Part shown: positions 1 to 6,014 of the stretch, piece by piece
Position numbering within the stretch: position 1 is the stretch's first letter
Layout of the letters: every line of letters starts with the position of its first letter
Source of the DNA: Bacteroidota bacterium
GTDB taxonomy: Bacteria; Bacteroidota; Ignavibacteria; UBA10030; UBA6906
Assembly: GCA_003541875.1 (NCBI GenBank)
Contig: DPLS01000369.1
Location: 1 to 6,465, forward strand
DNA length: 6,465 nucleotides
Reading direction: 5' to 3'
Translations under genes and position numbers: made by a program
Notes under the pieces: model-generated
Told to the model about the DNA's origin: nothing
Databases searched by the model: none
The model's input: only the letters and a program-made list of their open reading frames with translations

Positions 1-395
1 GAACCATCCACCCCTCTGTACCCAACTGCGACTATGTCGTGCTCACGAAGTAAATACCACATGATTCCCCAATCCCATTTCATGTTGCTTGTACCAGGAC
101 CGCCGTTAAAGACAAAGATCGGTTCCCGCGGATTCTTGGAAGGAGAATGAATCCGAATGAACGGAAGGTGAATAAGTCGTGATGCGGCTCTGTTCCTATT
201 TTCTGAGACAGTAATTGTTCCGAGATCAGCTGCGTACTCAGCGGAACCTATCTTGATTGTCGCTGCTTTCGAGACGAACGCGCCATCTGCTCTTTGCACT
301 GATGGATCAGGATACTCGAACTTCTCGCCGCCACATCCGTGGATCAGTGCCGTGGCTGCGAGGGTGAATAGAACGACTATCGAGTTTTGCTTCAT
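1..395 (-). CDS. Alpha/beta hydrolase lipoprotein, N-terminal part (runs off the left edge)
   Basis: Only the first 131 codons are in the window. Residues 1-21 form a lipoprotein signal: MKQ, a hydrophobic stretch, then IHGC with Cys21 as the likely lipidated residue (His at -2 is unusual for a lipobox). After a linker comes the pattern of the TAP/prolyl-iminopeptidase-like alpha/beta hydrolases (S33-type): VSENR at about 63-67, SRLIHLPFIRI at about 72-82, then the oxyanion-loop motif FNGGPGTSN at about 95-103, and a strand with VGYRGVDGS at the cut edge, equivalent to the DQRGTGxS strand of that family. The nucleophile-elbow serine, Asp and His lie beyond the window, so activity cannot be judged. 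The start is supported by AGGAA 8 nt upstream (404-408) and by the signal peptide. It probably is an envelope-anchored peptidase or esterase; the substrate is unknown. Confidence 0.85.
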   Translation of the reverse strand, partial: MKQNSIVVLFTLAATALIHGCGGEKFEYPDPSVQRADGAFVSKAATIKIGSAEYAADLGTITVSENRNRAASRLIHLPFIRIHSPSKNPREPIFVFNGGPGTSNMKWDWGIMWYLLREHDIVAVGYRGVDG

Positions 396-403
396 GGCCG
401 CAT

Positions 404-408
404 TTCCT
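404..408 (-). promoter_or_regulatory. Ribosome binding site AGGAA of the alpha/beta hydrolase
   Basis: AGGAA on the minus strand, 8 nt before the hydrolase ATG. It shares bases with the TAG stop of the 28-codon small ORF, so termination of that ORF would place ribosomes on this site. Confidence 0.55.
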
Positions 409-493
409 ACTTGATCGTAGTTTGGGCAAGAATCGTTTGGGGACGCGCAGACAGTGGCAAAAGGGCCATGAAGAGAAGAATGGCCGTTTTCAT
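407..493 (-). CDS. Possible 28-residue signal-peptide-like small ORF upstream of the hydrolase
   Basis: This ATG-started frame encodes MKTAILLFMALLPLSA followed by a short polar tail, RPQTILAQTTIK, then TAG. It has the lysine, hydrophobic core and small-residue end of a Sec signal peptide but almost no mature protein. Its stop codon overlaps the AGGAA ribosome site of the hydrolase, whose ATG begins 11 nt later, so the two would be translated in sequence. There is no good Shine-Dalgarno in front of it, and a perfect inverted repeat ends only 3 nt before its ATG. The same frame stays open upstream to 661, but that part has no protein character. It could be a real small secreted peptide, a leader ORF affecting hydrolase expression, a leftover signal peptide of a lost gene, or chance. 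I do not recognise a family. Confidence 0.3.
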   Translation of the reverse strand: MKTAILLFMALLPLSARPQTILAQTTIK

Positions 494-496
494 CTC

Positions 497-527
497 ATGC
501 TCAAAAAATAGCTCTCTTTTTGAGCAT
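497..527. repeat. Perfect 11-bp inverted repeat in the gap before the hydrolase
   Basis: The arms ATGCTCAAAAA (497-507) and TTTTTGAGCAT (517-527) are exact reverse complements separated by 9 nt. It lies in the 273-bp gap between the FGGY kinase stop and the hydrolase start, immediately downstream (in transcription sense) of a TATACT -10-like hexamer and 3 nt before the small ORF's ATG. Neither strand has a U-tract after a GC-rich stem, so it does not look like an intrinsic terminator. A protein-binding dyad (operator) or a 5'-leader hairpin fits the location better. No further gene is seen in this gap. Confidence 0.6.
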
Positions 528-533
528 AGTATA
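528..533 (-). promoter_or_regulatory. Possible -10 element (TATACT) for the small ORF/hydrolase transcript
   Basis: TATACT on the minus strand is close to the sigma-70 consensus TATAAT and sits in an intergenic gap about 133 nt before the hydrolase start. The hexamer at the expected -35 spacing (ACGAAG, 551-556) is a poor match, so this rests on one box. If used, the start site would fall within the adjacent inverted repeat. Confidence 0.22.
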
Positions 534-648
534 CGAGGAGTCTTCAAGTTCTTCGTTCCAGCCGATGGCTTCGGACTCCTAAACTGATGGGATTGAACTG
601 ATTTGCGTTCTCGCCTCCACGCCACCTGAAGAACAGGTCTTGAATGTG

Positions 649-663
649 CTGTGAGAATCACAG
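649..663 (-). terminator. Small hairpin just after the FGGY kinase stop; doubtful terminator
   Basis: On the minus strand CTGTGA-TTC-TCACAG forms a perfect 6-bp stem with a 3-nt loop, starting 5 nt after the kinase TAG codon. No run of T follows, so it would be at best a weak or factor-assisted terminator or an RNA 3'-end stabiliser. A second 5-bp hairpin (ACCTG-TTCTT-CAGGT) follows about 10 nt further on. Confidence 0.22.
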
Positions 664-668
664 GAGAA

Positions 669-2195
669 CTAGTCAGAAAGGAACATCCACGACTTCTTCA
701 ATCTCGGGTACATACTTTTGTATGTGGTAAAGAGCTGCTGGTATTGTCTATGGTTCTTGATATCCGGCTTGATGATTTTCTTGATCCCCGTCATTTGACT
801 TGCGGCTTCTGCAAATGATCTGTACCACCCTACACCCACCACAGCGGCAATCGCTGCTCCCAGTCCGGATGCTTCAGTATTCTTGGGAATACAGATATTC
901 CTGCCGGTGATGTCGGCGAGAATATGACACCACAATTTGTTCGTTGCACCTCCTCCGATCACGACAAAATCGTTTACCCTTGTGCCAATGTTTTTCTCAA
1001 CAGCGTCGACGGCAAACAACTGTTCGAATGCAACACCTTCCAGGATCGACCGATAGAGATGTCCGCGAGTATGGAATGAGGACAAACCGACAAAGGCCCC
1101 CCGCGCATTGATATCCCAGTAGGGATTCATCACACCGCACAAGTACGGTAAGTGTAGCAGCCCGTCGCTGCCGGCGGGAATCTGTTGTGCCTCTTGTTCC
1201 AGTCGCCTGTAGATATCGGATTGCCCTGTCGGATCGATCTTCAATATGCTCTTTATGAACCAGTCAATTGCAAACGTGCCTGCTCTTAAACTGCATTCGT
1301 AATAGTAGCCACTTGCAGAACAACTGCTCATTGTGCGGAAGGCTTTATTCGTTCTGTAGCGTTTACCATAAACACCTGCCACCACGGCCGTACCCAGATT
1401 AAGATACGCGCGATCAGGAGTCAGCGCATTCGCCCCCAACCCGGCGGCTTGTCCATCTCCACCGCCCGCTACAACGGAAATATCAGTGCTCAATCCGGTC
1501 AACTTTGATGCTTCCTTGGAGACTCTTCCCAGAATCGTACCGGGACGATAGGCAACAGGTAATTGATCTTCTCCTAATTTTAAGGCATCCAGAATCAAAG
1601 GAGACCATCTCTTGTGTCGCAAGTCGAACAATCCGAGTGGATCCGCGCTTGCCCAACTCGTTTTGAATGCGTTTGTCAGCTTCCAGACAATGTAGGTATG
1701 CACGTCGCAAATCATGCCGATCTTTCTGAATAACCTCGGCTCATGATTCTTCATCCAAGCTAAACGATAGACAACCGGGGCGTAGTCTGCAGGCTTTCCG
1801 GTTATCCGGTGTATCGCACTCCTTCCAATTGTCTCTGAAAACGATTCCACTTCGTCTTTGCATCGCTCATCCAACCAGATGATTGCCGGCCTGAGACACT
1901 TTCCTTCCTTATCTAGTGGAACAAATGTTTCTCTTTGGTTGGAAATTGCGAGCGCTGAAATTCTTTCAGGACGAATTTGGCGGGTGATGGTTCTCAAGGC
2001 CTTTTGTGTTGAGAGCCACCAGTCGCTCGGGTCCTGCTCATAGTAATGAGCCTGGGGTGAATTGAGCGGAATTGCTTCGTGGGCGCGCGCAGCGACGTTG
2101 CCTTTTCTGTCAACTGCAATCGCCTTGGTGCCGGTGGTACCGCAGTCCAGGCCAATGACGAGACTCGCCAGCTCTTTCCGGTGGCCGTATTTCAT
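669..2195 (-). CDS. FGGY-family carbohydrate kinase (xylulokinase-like fold, glycerol-kinase-like substrate motif)
   Basis: ATP-dependent sugar or polyol kinase of 508 residues, a normal length for the FGGY family, cytoplasmic. The N-terminal phosphate-binding loop DCGTTGTKA is at 17-25. SNQRET at 85-90 and the AIIWLDERC stretch at 104-112 follow; the catalytic base should be Asp247 in GGGDGQAAG. The second domain has YLNLGTAV (264-271), GGGATNKLW (414-422) and NTEASGLGAA (439-448), typical of nucleotide binding. Arg88-Glu89, Tyr138 and Asp247 match the glycerol-binding residues of GlpK, whereas D-xylulokinases have QMHG at the 86-89 position; the surrounding motifs look like XylB/YgcE-type kinases. 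Substrate therefore uncertain. It lies 161 bp behind a polyol dehydrogenase, which suggests a ketose product of that enzyme. The ATG has no Shine-Dalgarno (GACAAA precedes it), but the P-loop follows closely, so the start is plausible. Confidence 0.9.
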   Translation of the reverse strand: MKYGHRKELASLVIGLDCGTTGTKAIAVDRKGNVAARAHEAIPLNSPQAHYYEQDPSDWWLSTQKALRTITRQIRPERISALAISNQRETFVPLDKEGKCLRPAIIWLDERCKDEVESFSETIGRSAIHRITGKPADYAPVVYRLAWMKNHEPRLFRKIGMICDVHTYIVWKLTNAFKTSWASADPLGLFDLRHKRWSPLILDALKLGEDQLPVAYRPGTILGRVSKEASKLTGLSTDISVVAGGGDGQAAGLGANALTPDRAYLNLGTAVVAGVYGKRYRTNKAFRTMSSCSASGYYYECSLRAGTFAIDWFIKSILKIDPTGQSDIYRRLEQEAQQIPAGSDGLLHLPYLCGVMNPYWDINARGAFVGLSSFHTRGHLYRSILEGVAFEQLFAVDAVEKNIGTRVNDFVVIGGGATNKLWCHILADITGRNICIPKNTEASGLGAAIAAVVGVGWYRSFAEAASQMTGIKKIIKPDIKNHRQYQQLFTTYKSMYPRLKKSWMFLSD

Positions 2196-2310
2196 TTTGT
2201 CAGCGATAATTTGTTAGCGCCCTCGCAACCAAACGAACTTACATCGAGTCCTAGCACTGGCAATAGCCACAAGCTTCAGCTCGCGGATCATATAGTGAAG
2301 AGAAACCCTC

Positions 2311-2341
2311 GGGGTCTAACCCCAAAAGACTGAGCAGTCTT
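2311..2341 (-). terminator. Double hairpin after the dehydrogenase gene, possible terminator
   Basis: Reading the minus strand, AAGACTG-CT-CAGTCTT (2341-2326) is a perfect 7-bp stem followed directly by TT (TTTT with the stem end), then GGGGT-TAG-ACCCC (2323-2311), a second GC-rich stem. The first begins 15 nt after the dehydrogenase stop. The T-run is short, so termination may be partial. It separates dehydrogenase from kinase in a 161-bp gap; the rest of the gap (2196-2310) shows no RNA gene and no promoter I can name. Confidence 0.35.
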
Positions 2342-2356
2342 CTTGTTGGAGCGGGA

Positions 2357-3394
2357 CTAGTCTACAGATATGATGGCCTTCATGACGCCATCTCTGTAAT
2401 TCGCCACCAGATCGAAGGCCTTCTGTGTTTCTTCCAACGGGAAGTGATGGGTTGCCATTGAATCCATGTTCACCTGACGCCGGGCAAGCAGATCGATGGC
2501 CTTCTGCGTGCAGTGAACCTGTCTGCGTATGTTGACGATGGTAATTTCCTTCCGTCGCAGTTCATGTATGGGGAAGGGTACTTCATCTGCTTCGGTGATG
2601 CCTACAATCACGAACGTGCCCCCCGGCTTCAACAATTGTACCGCCTGGCCGAACGCCTCCTCATTGCCACTGCACTCATACACCACATCCATCAACAGCG
2701 GCTCGATGTCCGATATTTCTTTCACAACATCGGTACGATCCGGATTGCCGGACCATTTGGGTTTCAACAATTTTGAAAATGTCAGACGGTCATCTATTTT
2801 GTCGGTGACATACACACTGCCAACATTTGTCGTGCGCAGCACATGGAACACGGACATTCCGATTGGACCGACGCCAAGAATGGCGACGTTTGCGTTAACA
2901 GGAAGCATGGATCGTTCGACGGAGTAGACACCGATTGCCAGCGGCTCGGACAACGTCGCCTGCTCAAACGTCATGCTCCCTTGTATCGGGAAACAACATT
3001 TCTCGTGCAGCACGATATGTTCACACAGGCACCCCTCCAATTGCCTCGGGCATCCCAGGAAGCGAAGTTCGCGGCAAGTATTCTCCCTGCCGGCTTTGCA
3101 TTGATCGCAGTGTCCGCAGGAGACGGTCGGATCTATGGCAATCCTCTGGCCGGGTTTCACCCGTGTGACTCTGTTTCCCGTACGTTCAACAGTGCCGGCC
3201 GCCTCATGCCCGATGATGAAAGGAAATTGGACAATCTGAGAACCGATTCTTCCAGATGTGTAATAGTGAACGTCCGAACCGCACACGCCAATCGTTCCTA
3301 CCCTGATGAGCACATCGGTATCATGAACAATGTCCGGAGCCGGCACCTCCTTGATTTCGAATTGCTCGATTCCCATTAGTACTGCTGCTCTCAT
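2357..3394 (-). CDS. Zinc-dependent polyol (sorbitol/xylitol-type) dehydrogenase, MDR superfamily
   Basis: NAD-dependent oxidation of a polyol secondary alcohol to a ketose, cytoplasmic; 345 residues, the usual size for sorbitol/xylitol dehydrogenases. The catalytic zinc site is visible: Cys38 in GVCGSDVHYY, His63-Glu64 in GHEAAG, and Glu150 in SEPLAIGVYS, the ligand typical of the sorbitol dehydrogenase group. Four structural-zinc cysteines are at 93, 96, 99 and 107. The Rossmann motif GVGPIG is at 174-179, and Asp198 in VTDKIDDR predicts NAD rather than NADP. GGAAGG lies 7 nt before the ATG (3402-3407), which fixes the start; MRAAVLMGIEQFE is a normal N-terminus for the family. It starts 24 nt after the dipeptidase stop and is followed by a sugar kinase, so a polyol-to-ketose-phosphate route is likely. 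Sorbitol, xylitol, arabitol or threonine-like substrates cannot be told apart from sequence. Confidence 0.92.
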   Translation of the reverse strand: MRAAVLMGIEQFEIKEVPAPDIVHDTDVLIRVGTIGVCGSDVHYYTSGRIGSQIVQFPFIIGHEAAGTVERTGNRVTRVKPGQRIAIDPTVSCGHCDQCKAGRENTCRELRFLGCPRQLEGCLCEHIVLHEKCCFPIQGSMTFEQATLSEPLAIGVYSVERSMLPVNANVAILGVGPIGMSVFHVLRTTNVGSVYVTDKIDDRLTFSKLLKPKWSGNPDRTDVVKEISDIEPLLMDVVYECSGNEEAFGQAVQLLKPGGTFVIVGITEADEVPFPIHELRRKEITIVNIRRQVHCTQKAIDLLARRQVNMDSMATHHFPLEETQKAFDLVANYRDGVMKAIISVD

Positions 3395-3401
3395 GAAACA
3401 A

Positions 3402-3407
3402 CCTTCC
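3402..3407 (-). promoter_or_regulatory. Ribosome binding site GGAAGG of the polyol dehydrogenase
   Basis: GGAAGG on the minus strand, 7 nt before the dehydrogenase ATG, inside the 24-nt gap after the dipeptidase stop. It supports the chosen start over the internal Met7. Confidence 0.55.
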
Positions 3408-3418
3408 AGTGCGTTCTG

Positions 3419-4648
3419 CTAGTGTGACTTCAGCATTCTGGCCACATTTTCCACTGCCGCCCAGACTCTCAAGAGATTACCGGAACATATCTTCCGAATG
3501 TCATCGTCGGAATATCCCTTCTTCAGCAGTTCACGGATGAGATTCGGATAGTCGGCAACAGTCTTCAGTCCGGTTGGCAGGTTGTCACCAACACCATCGA
3601 AGTCCGAGCCGAGTCCAACAAAGTCAACGCCGACGAGCTTTGCAACATGATCGATATGTGCCGCCACATCTGCAACATCAGGAGATCGTACGGGATGTTC
3701 CTTTCGATACTTGCGCGCATACTCTTTCCCAGCGGCTGCGGTGGGAGAAATACCGTTGGCCTTCAGATGTTCATTGATCACTTTCTCCATGTTGTCTGCA
3801 TACTTGCGGTACTCATCAGTGATGAAGAAGGATCCGAAATTTATCTGGATGACGCCACCTCTTGATGCGAGCACCCTGATCATGTCATCGCTCATGTTCC
3901 TCTCAAATCCGGGGGTGAAATACCGGCAGGACGAATGGGAGGCAATTACCGGCGCCTTGGTCAGTTGCATCACCTGATAGAATGCACTATCAGTAATATG
4001 CGACACGTCCACTATGATGCCCACGCGGTTCATCTCCTCTACGATTTTCCGGCCAAACGGACTCAGCCCTTTCCACGTTCCAGTTGTATCGAACGAAGAA
4101 TCGCAGATCAAATTGTCTTTTGAATGGGTGAGCGTGGCGTACCGAATACCTTTGTTGTAGAAGTACTGGACATTGGAAGAATCGTTTTCAAACCCGGCGC
4201 CGTTCTCCATTCCCATCGCCAGCAGAACTCTACCCGTTGCGGACTGAGCAGTGACATCAGCAGCAGAGCAAACCAGCACAAACTTGTCGGGCCAACGTTT
4301 GGCCCACCCCTCCACCATCGTGATCAGGCTTTCAGCGAAGGCTTTCGCGCCTCCCGTTTTCTGGTAGCTTGCAGGAATATAGATCGACATGAACCCGCAG
4401 TCGAGGCCCCCGCCCTTCGCCTTCACGTAGTCAAACTGGCCCTTGGAGTTGACACTGAGATCGTCTTCTTTTTTCAACTCAGTCATTCGCTCCGGCGCGT
4501 CGATGTGTGTATCGACAATGATATACTCTTGCGCGAGCCGTTTCGCTTTTGCCAGAAGCTCCTCGTCAGAACCGCCTTGGCCGTCAGATCCAGATACTCC
4601 CACACAATAACCCGCGAACAAACAACCGATTACAGCCACCACTCTCAT
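3419..4648 (-). CDS. Secreted M19 membrane dipeptidase (renal dipeptidase family)
   Basis: Zinc metallopeptidase that splits dipeptides, exported across the inner membrane: residues 1 to about 20 form a Sec-type signal peptide (MRVVAVIGCLFAGYCVGVSG). No clean lipobox is seen, so soluble periplasmic or otherwise anchored is open. All the M19 metal and active-site positions are present: His48 and Asp50 in DTHID, the bridging Glu148 in GMENG, His175 in LTHSKDN, His217 in DVSHITD, His238 in ASHSS, and Asp349 in GSDFDG. At 409 residues it has the usual length including the signal. A helical insert at about 283-320 (rich in Lys/Arg/Tyr) is of a kind often seen in bacterial members. Translation should be coupled to the upstream PAP2_C gene: its ATG overlaps that gene's TGA, with a full AGGAGGT at 4654-4660. 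The physiological substrate may be D- or L-amino-acid-containing dipeptides from wall turnover or food; not resolvable here. Confidence 0.93.
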   Translation of the reverse strand: MRVVAVIGCLFAGYCVGVSGSDGQGGSDEELLAKAKRLAQEYIIVDTHIDAPERMTELKKEDDLSVNSKGQFDYVKAKGGGLDCGFMSIYIPASYQKTGGAKAFAESLITMVEGWAKRWPDKFVLVCSAADVTAQSATGRVLLAMGMENGAGFENDSSNVQYFYNKGIRYATLTHSKDNLICDSSFDTTGTWKGLSPFGRKIVEEMNRVGIIVDVSHITDSAFYQVMQLTKAPVIASHSSCRYFTPGFERNMSDDMIRVLASRGGVIQINFGSFFITDEYRKYADNMEKVINEHLKANGISPTAAAGKEYARKYRKEHPVRSPDVADVAAHIDHVAKLVGVDFVGLGSDFDGVGDNLPTGLKTVADYPNLIRELLKKGYSDDDIRKICSGNLLRVWAAVENVARMLKSH

Positions 4649-5313
4649 TGAATACCTCCTGTTGAGACAACGTATTGATGGTAGATTTTCACCAACCGAT
4701 AACTTGCATAGGCCACGAACGGTGCGACAAGAACGTCAATAGTGTAGTGAACGTGCTGCCACACGATCAAGACCGCCACGACAATTGCGCAGACTGCAAA
4801 GAGAGCCTTGAGCCGCCGGTTCGTCGCGGTCAACGATAGAAGGAGAAGCGTTGAGGTATGGCCGGAGAAAAACAGATCCTTAGTGGGGACGTCACCTGTG
4901 GCAACAAACTGCACGAAAGGGTCAGCGAGTGGAATGAGGCCCTGAGGCGGATCAAGTGGAGTAACATACATTGCCACAACGCGAATGCACACCATGACGA
5001 CATAAGATTGTAGTGCCAAGACCAGCTGAAATGGATGAGAACTGAGCGTGACAAGACCTAGAACCAAGCCCGCGTAGATGAAGACAAATATCGGCCACGT
5101 GAAGTCAACGACAGGAAGCGACGCAACAATCGGATCATGGAGAACAACTCCGGGACGTGCCTCTACCCACTCCAAAAAAATCGAGAACAGGGAAAGGACG
5201 ATGACCAACAACGGAATTGTGACAAGCACCTGAACACGGAAGGCAGCATTGCGCCATGCTGCCTTCCATGCACCGAGCAATTCCCGCGATGTCTCCTGGC
5301 TGCTCCCAAACAT
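4645..5313 (-). CDS. PAP2_C / sphingomyelin-synthase-like integral membrane protein
   Basis: A 222-residue inner-membrane protein with about six hydrophobic segments (roughly 27-48, 73-92, 98-117, 147-162, 167-186, 193-206). Two motifs identify it: KDLFFSGHTSTL at 145-156 and HYTIDVLVAPF at 189-199. These match the D3 (SGHT) and D4 (HYTxDV) motifs of sphingomyelin/ceramide-phosphotransferase enzymes, giving the expected His152, His189 and Asp193 triad. IRVVAMYVTPLDPP at 110-123 resembles the family's D2 region. The family moves phospho-headgroups between lipids or hydrolyses lipid phosphates, with the catalytic face on the outer side of the membrane. Which lipid is used is unknown; sphingomyelin itself would be surprising in bacteria. 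The gene starts 11 nt after the FKBP stop, with only a weak AGG at the stop codon as ribosome site, and its TGA overlaps the dipeptidase ATG. A general PAP2 phosphatase is the alternative. Confidence 0.8.
   Translation of the reverse strand: MFGSSQETSRELLGAWKAAWRNAAFRVQVLVTIPLLVIVLSLFSIFLEWVEARPGVVLHDPIVASLPVVDFTWPIFVFIYAGLVLGLVTLSSHPFQLVLALQSYVVMVCIRVVAMYVTPLDPPQGLIPLADPFVQFVATGDVPTKDLFFSGHTSTLLLLSLTATNRRLKALFAVCAIVVAVLIVWQHVHYTIDVLVAPFVAYASYRLVKIYHQYVVSTGGIQ
4654..4660 (-). promoter_or_regulatory. Strong Shine-Dalgarno AGGAGGT for the dipeptidase, within the upstream gene
   Basis: AGGAGGT on the minus strand with 5 nt to the ATG. It encodes part of the last Thr-Gly-Gly of the PAP2_C protein, so the 3' end of that gene doubles as the ribosome site. 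Together with the ATGA overlap it fixes the dipeptidase start. Confidence 0.75.
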
Positions 5314-5324
5314 ATCAAAAGGAC

Positions 5325-6014
5325 CTACTTTATAGCCAGCAGTTCAATCTCGAAGATGAGCGTAGACCCGGGAGCAATGACATCGCCCGCACCTTGATCA
5401 CCATACGCAAGGTTGGCAGGGACAAAGAGCTTCCACTTCGATCCGACATTCATGAGTTGCAATGCTTCGGTCCAGCCTGCGATAACGCCAGTAACAGGGA
5501 ACTCCGCCGGCTGGCCCCGCTTGAATGAGCTATCAAATTCCTGCCCAGTGATCGACGTGCCGACGTAGTTTGTCACAACCGTTTGAGTGGATTTCGGTTT
5601 CGGTCCTTTCCCTTCAACCAGCACTTTGTACTGCAGTCCGCTCGGCAATGTTACAATGCCGGCTTCCTTCTTGTTCTCAGCAAGGAACTTTTCCCCTTCT
5701 TCACGGTTCTTGGCACCCGCGGCTCGCAGTTTCTCCGCCTTCTTGGTCTGCATCTGTTGCTGAAACGATATCATACATTTCTGCATTCCGCCCATATTCA
5801 ACATCCACTTTGAGCTATCCACCCAGGCGTCCTTTATACCCTGCAGAAGAGCGGGATAGTCCAGATCAAGTGAATCTCTCACCATGTTCCCACCGATGTT
5901 CATGCCAATGGCATAGCTGATTGAATCTTTTTGTGAAGTGAGCGCTGTCTTCTTGTCACCCGATTGGCAACTGACCATCGCCATGGCAAACAGCACCACC
6001 AAAACTGTCCTCAT
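5325..6014 (-). CDS. FKBP-type peptidyl-prolyl cis-trans isomerase, Mip-like lipoprotein
   Basis: Catalyses prolyl cis-trans isomerisation and acts as an envelope folding chaperone. Residues 1-16 make a lipoprotein signal ending MVSC (Cys16; Met at -3 is less common). Residues about 30-110 are the FKBP_N/Mip dimerisation region: DSISYAIGMNIGGNM, then DLDYPALLQGIKDA and a long charged helix with EKLRAAGAKNREEGEKFLAENK. The FKBP_C catalytic domain fills 121-229: LPSGLQYKVL, Tyr150 in TNYVG, FDSSFKRG (160-167), GVIAGWTEALQLM (176-188) with the pocket Trp181, VPANLAYGDQGAG (198-210) with Tyr204, and a final LIFEIELLAIK. Pocket residues are intact. AAAGGAT 6 nt before the ATG (6021-6027) supports the start. 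It immediately follows the stop of the peptidase remnant (TGAATG) and leads the FKBP-PAP2_C-dipeptidase cluster. Confidence 0.94.
   Translation of the reverse strand: MRTVLVVLFAMAMVSCQSGDKKTALTSQKDSISYAIGMNIGGNMVRDSLDLDYPALLQGIKDAWVDSSKWMLNMGGMQKCMISFQQQMQTKKAEKLRAAGAKNREEGEKFLAENKKEAGIVTLPSGLQYKVLVEGKGPKPKSTQTVVTNYVGTSITGQEFDSSFKRGQPAEFPVTGVIAGWTEALQLMNVGSKWKLFVPANLAYGDQGAGDVIAPGSTLIFEIELLAIK

Noticed and set aside
497..527. Inverted repeat as an intrinsic terminator of the kinase
   Set aside because: The stem ends nearest the loop are A/T only, no U-run follows the stem on the minus strand, and it lies about 140 nt after the kinase stop.
494..661. Upstream extension of the small ORF (to 84 codons)
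   Set aside because: The extra N-terminal residues are Arg/Ser/Pro-rich with no protein character and would bury the signal-peptide-like segment; only the part from 493 looks plausible.
2079..2333. Plus-strand open frame covering the kinase 5' end and the intergenic gap
   Set aside because: Begins antisense in the kinase; no ribosome site or protein-like pattern in the intergenic half.
2280..2345. Possible tRNA-like or riboswitch fold from the clustered stems
   Set aside because: The two hairpins do not form an acceptor stem, anticodon arm or T-loop sequence, and no riboswitch core I know is present.
2529..2927. Plus-strand open frame of 132 codons
   Set aside because: Antisense to the dehydrogenase; no recognisable protein features.
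2843..3379. Open frame of 178 codons on the plus strand
   Set aside because: It lies antisense within the well-supported polyol dehydrogenase and its translation shows no domain, signal or sensible composition.
4124..4651. Open frame of 175 codons on the plus strand
   Set aside because: Antisense shadow of the M19 dipeptidase, whose catalytic residues are all intact on the other strand.
5570..5920. Plus-strand open frame of 116 codons rich in Ser, Pro and Cys
   Set aside because: Antisense to the FKBP gene; composition is what the reverse of Lys/Glu/Gly-rich coding sequence gives.
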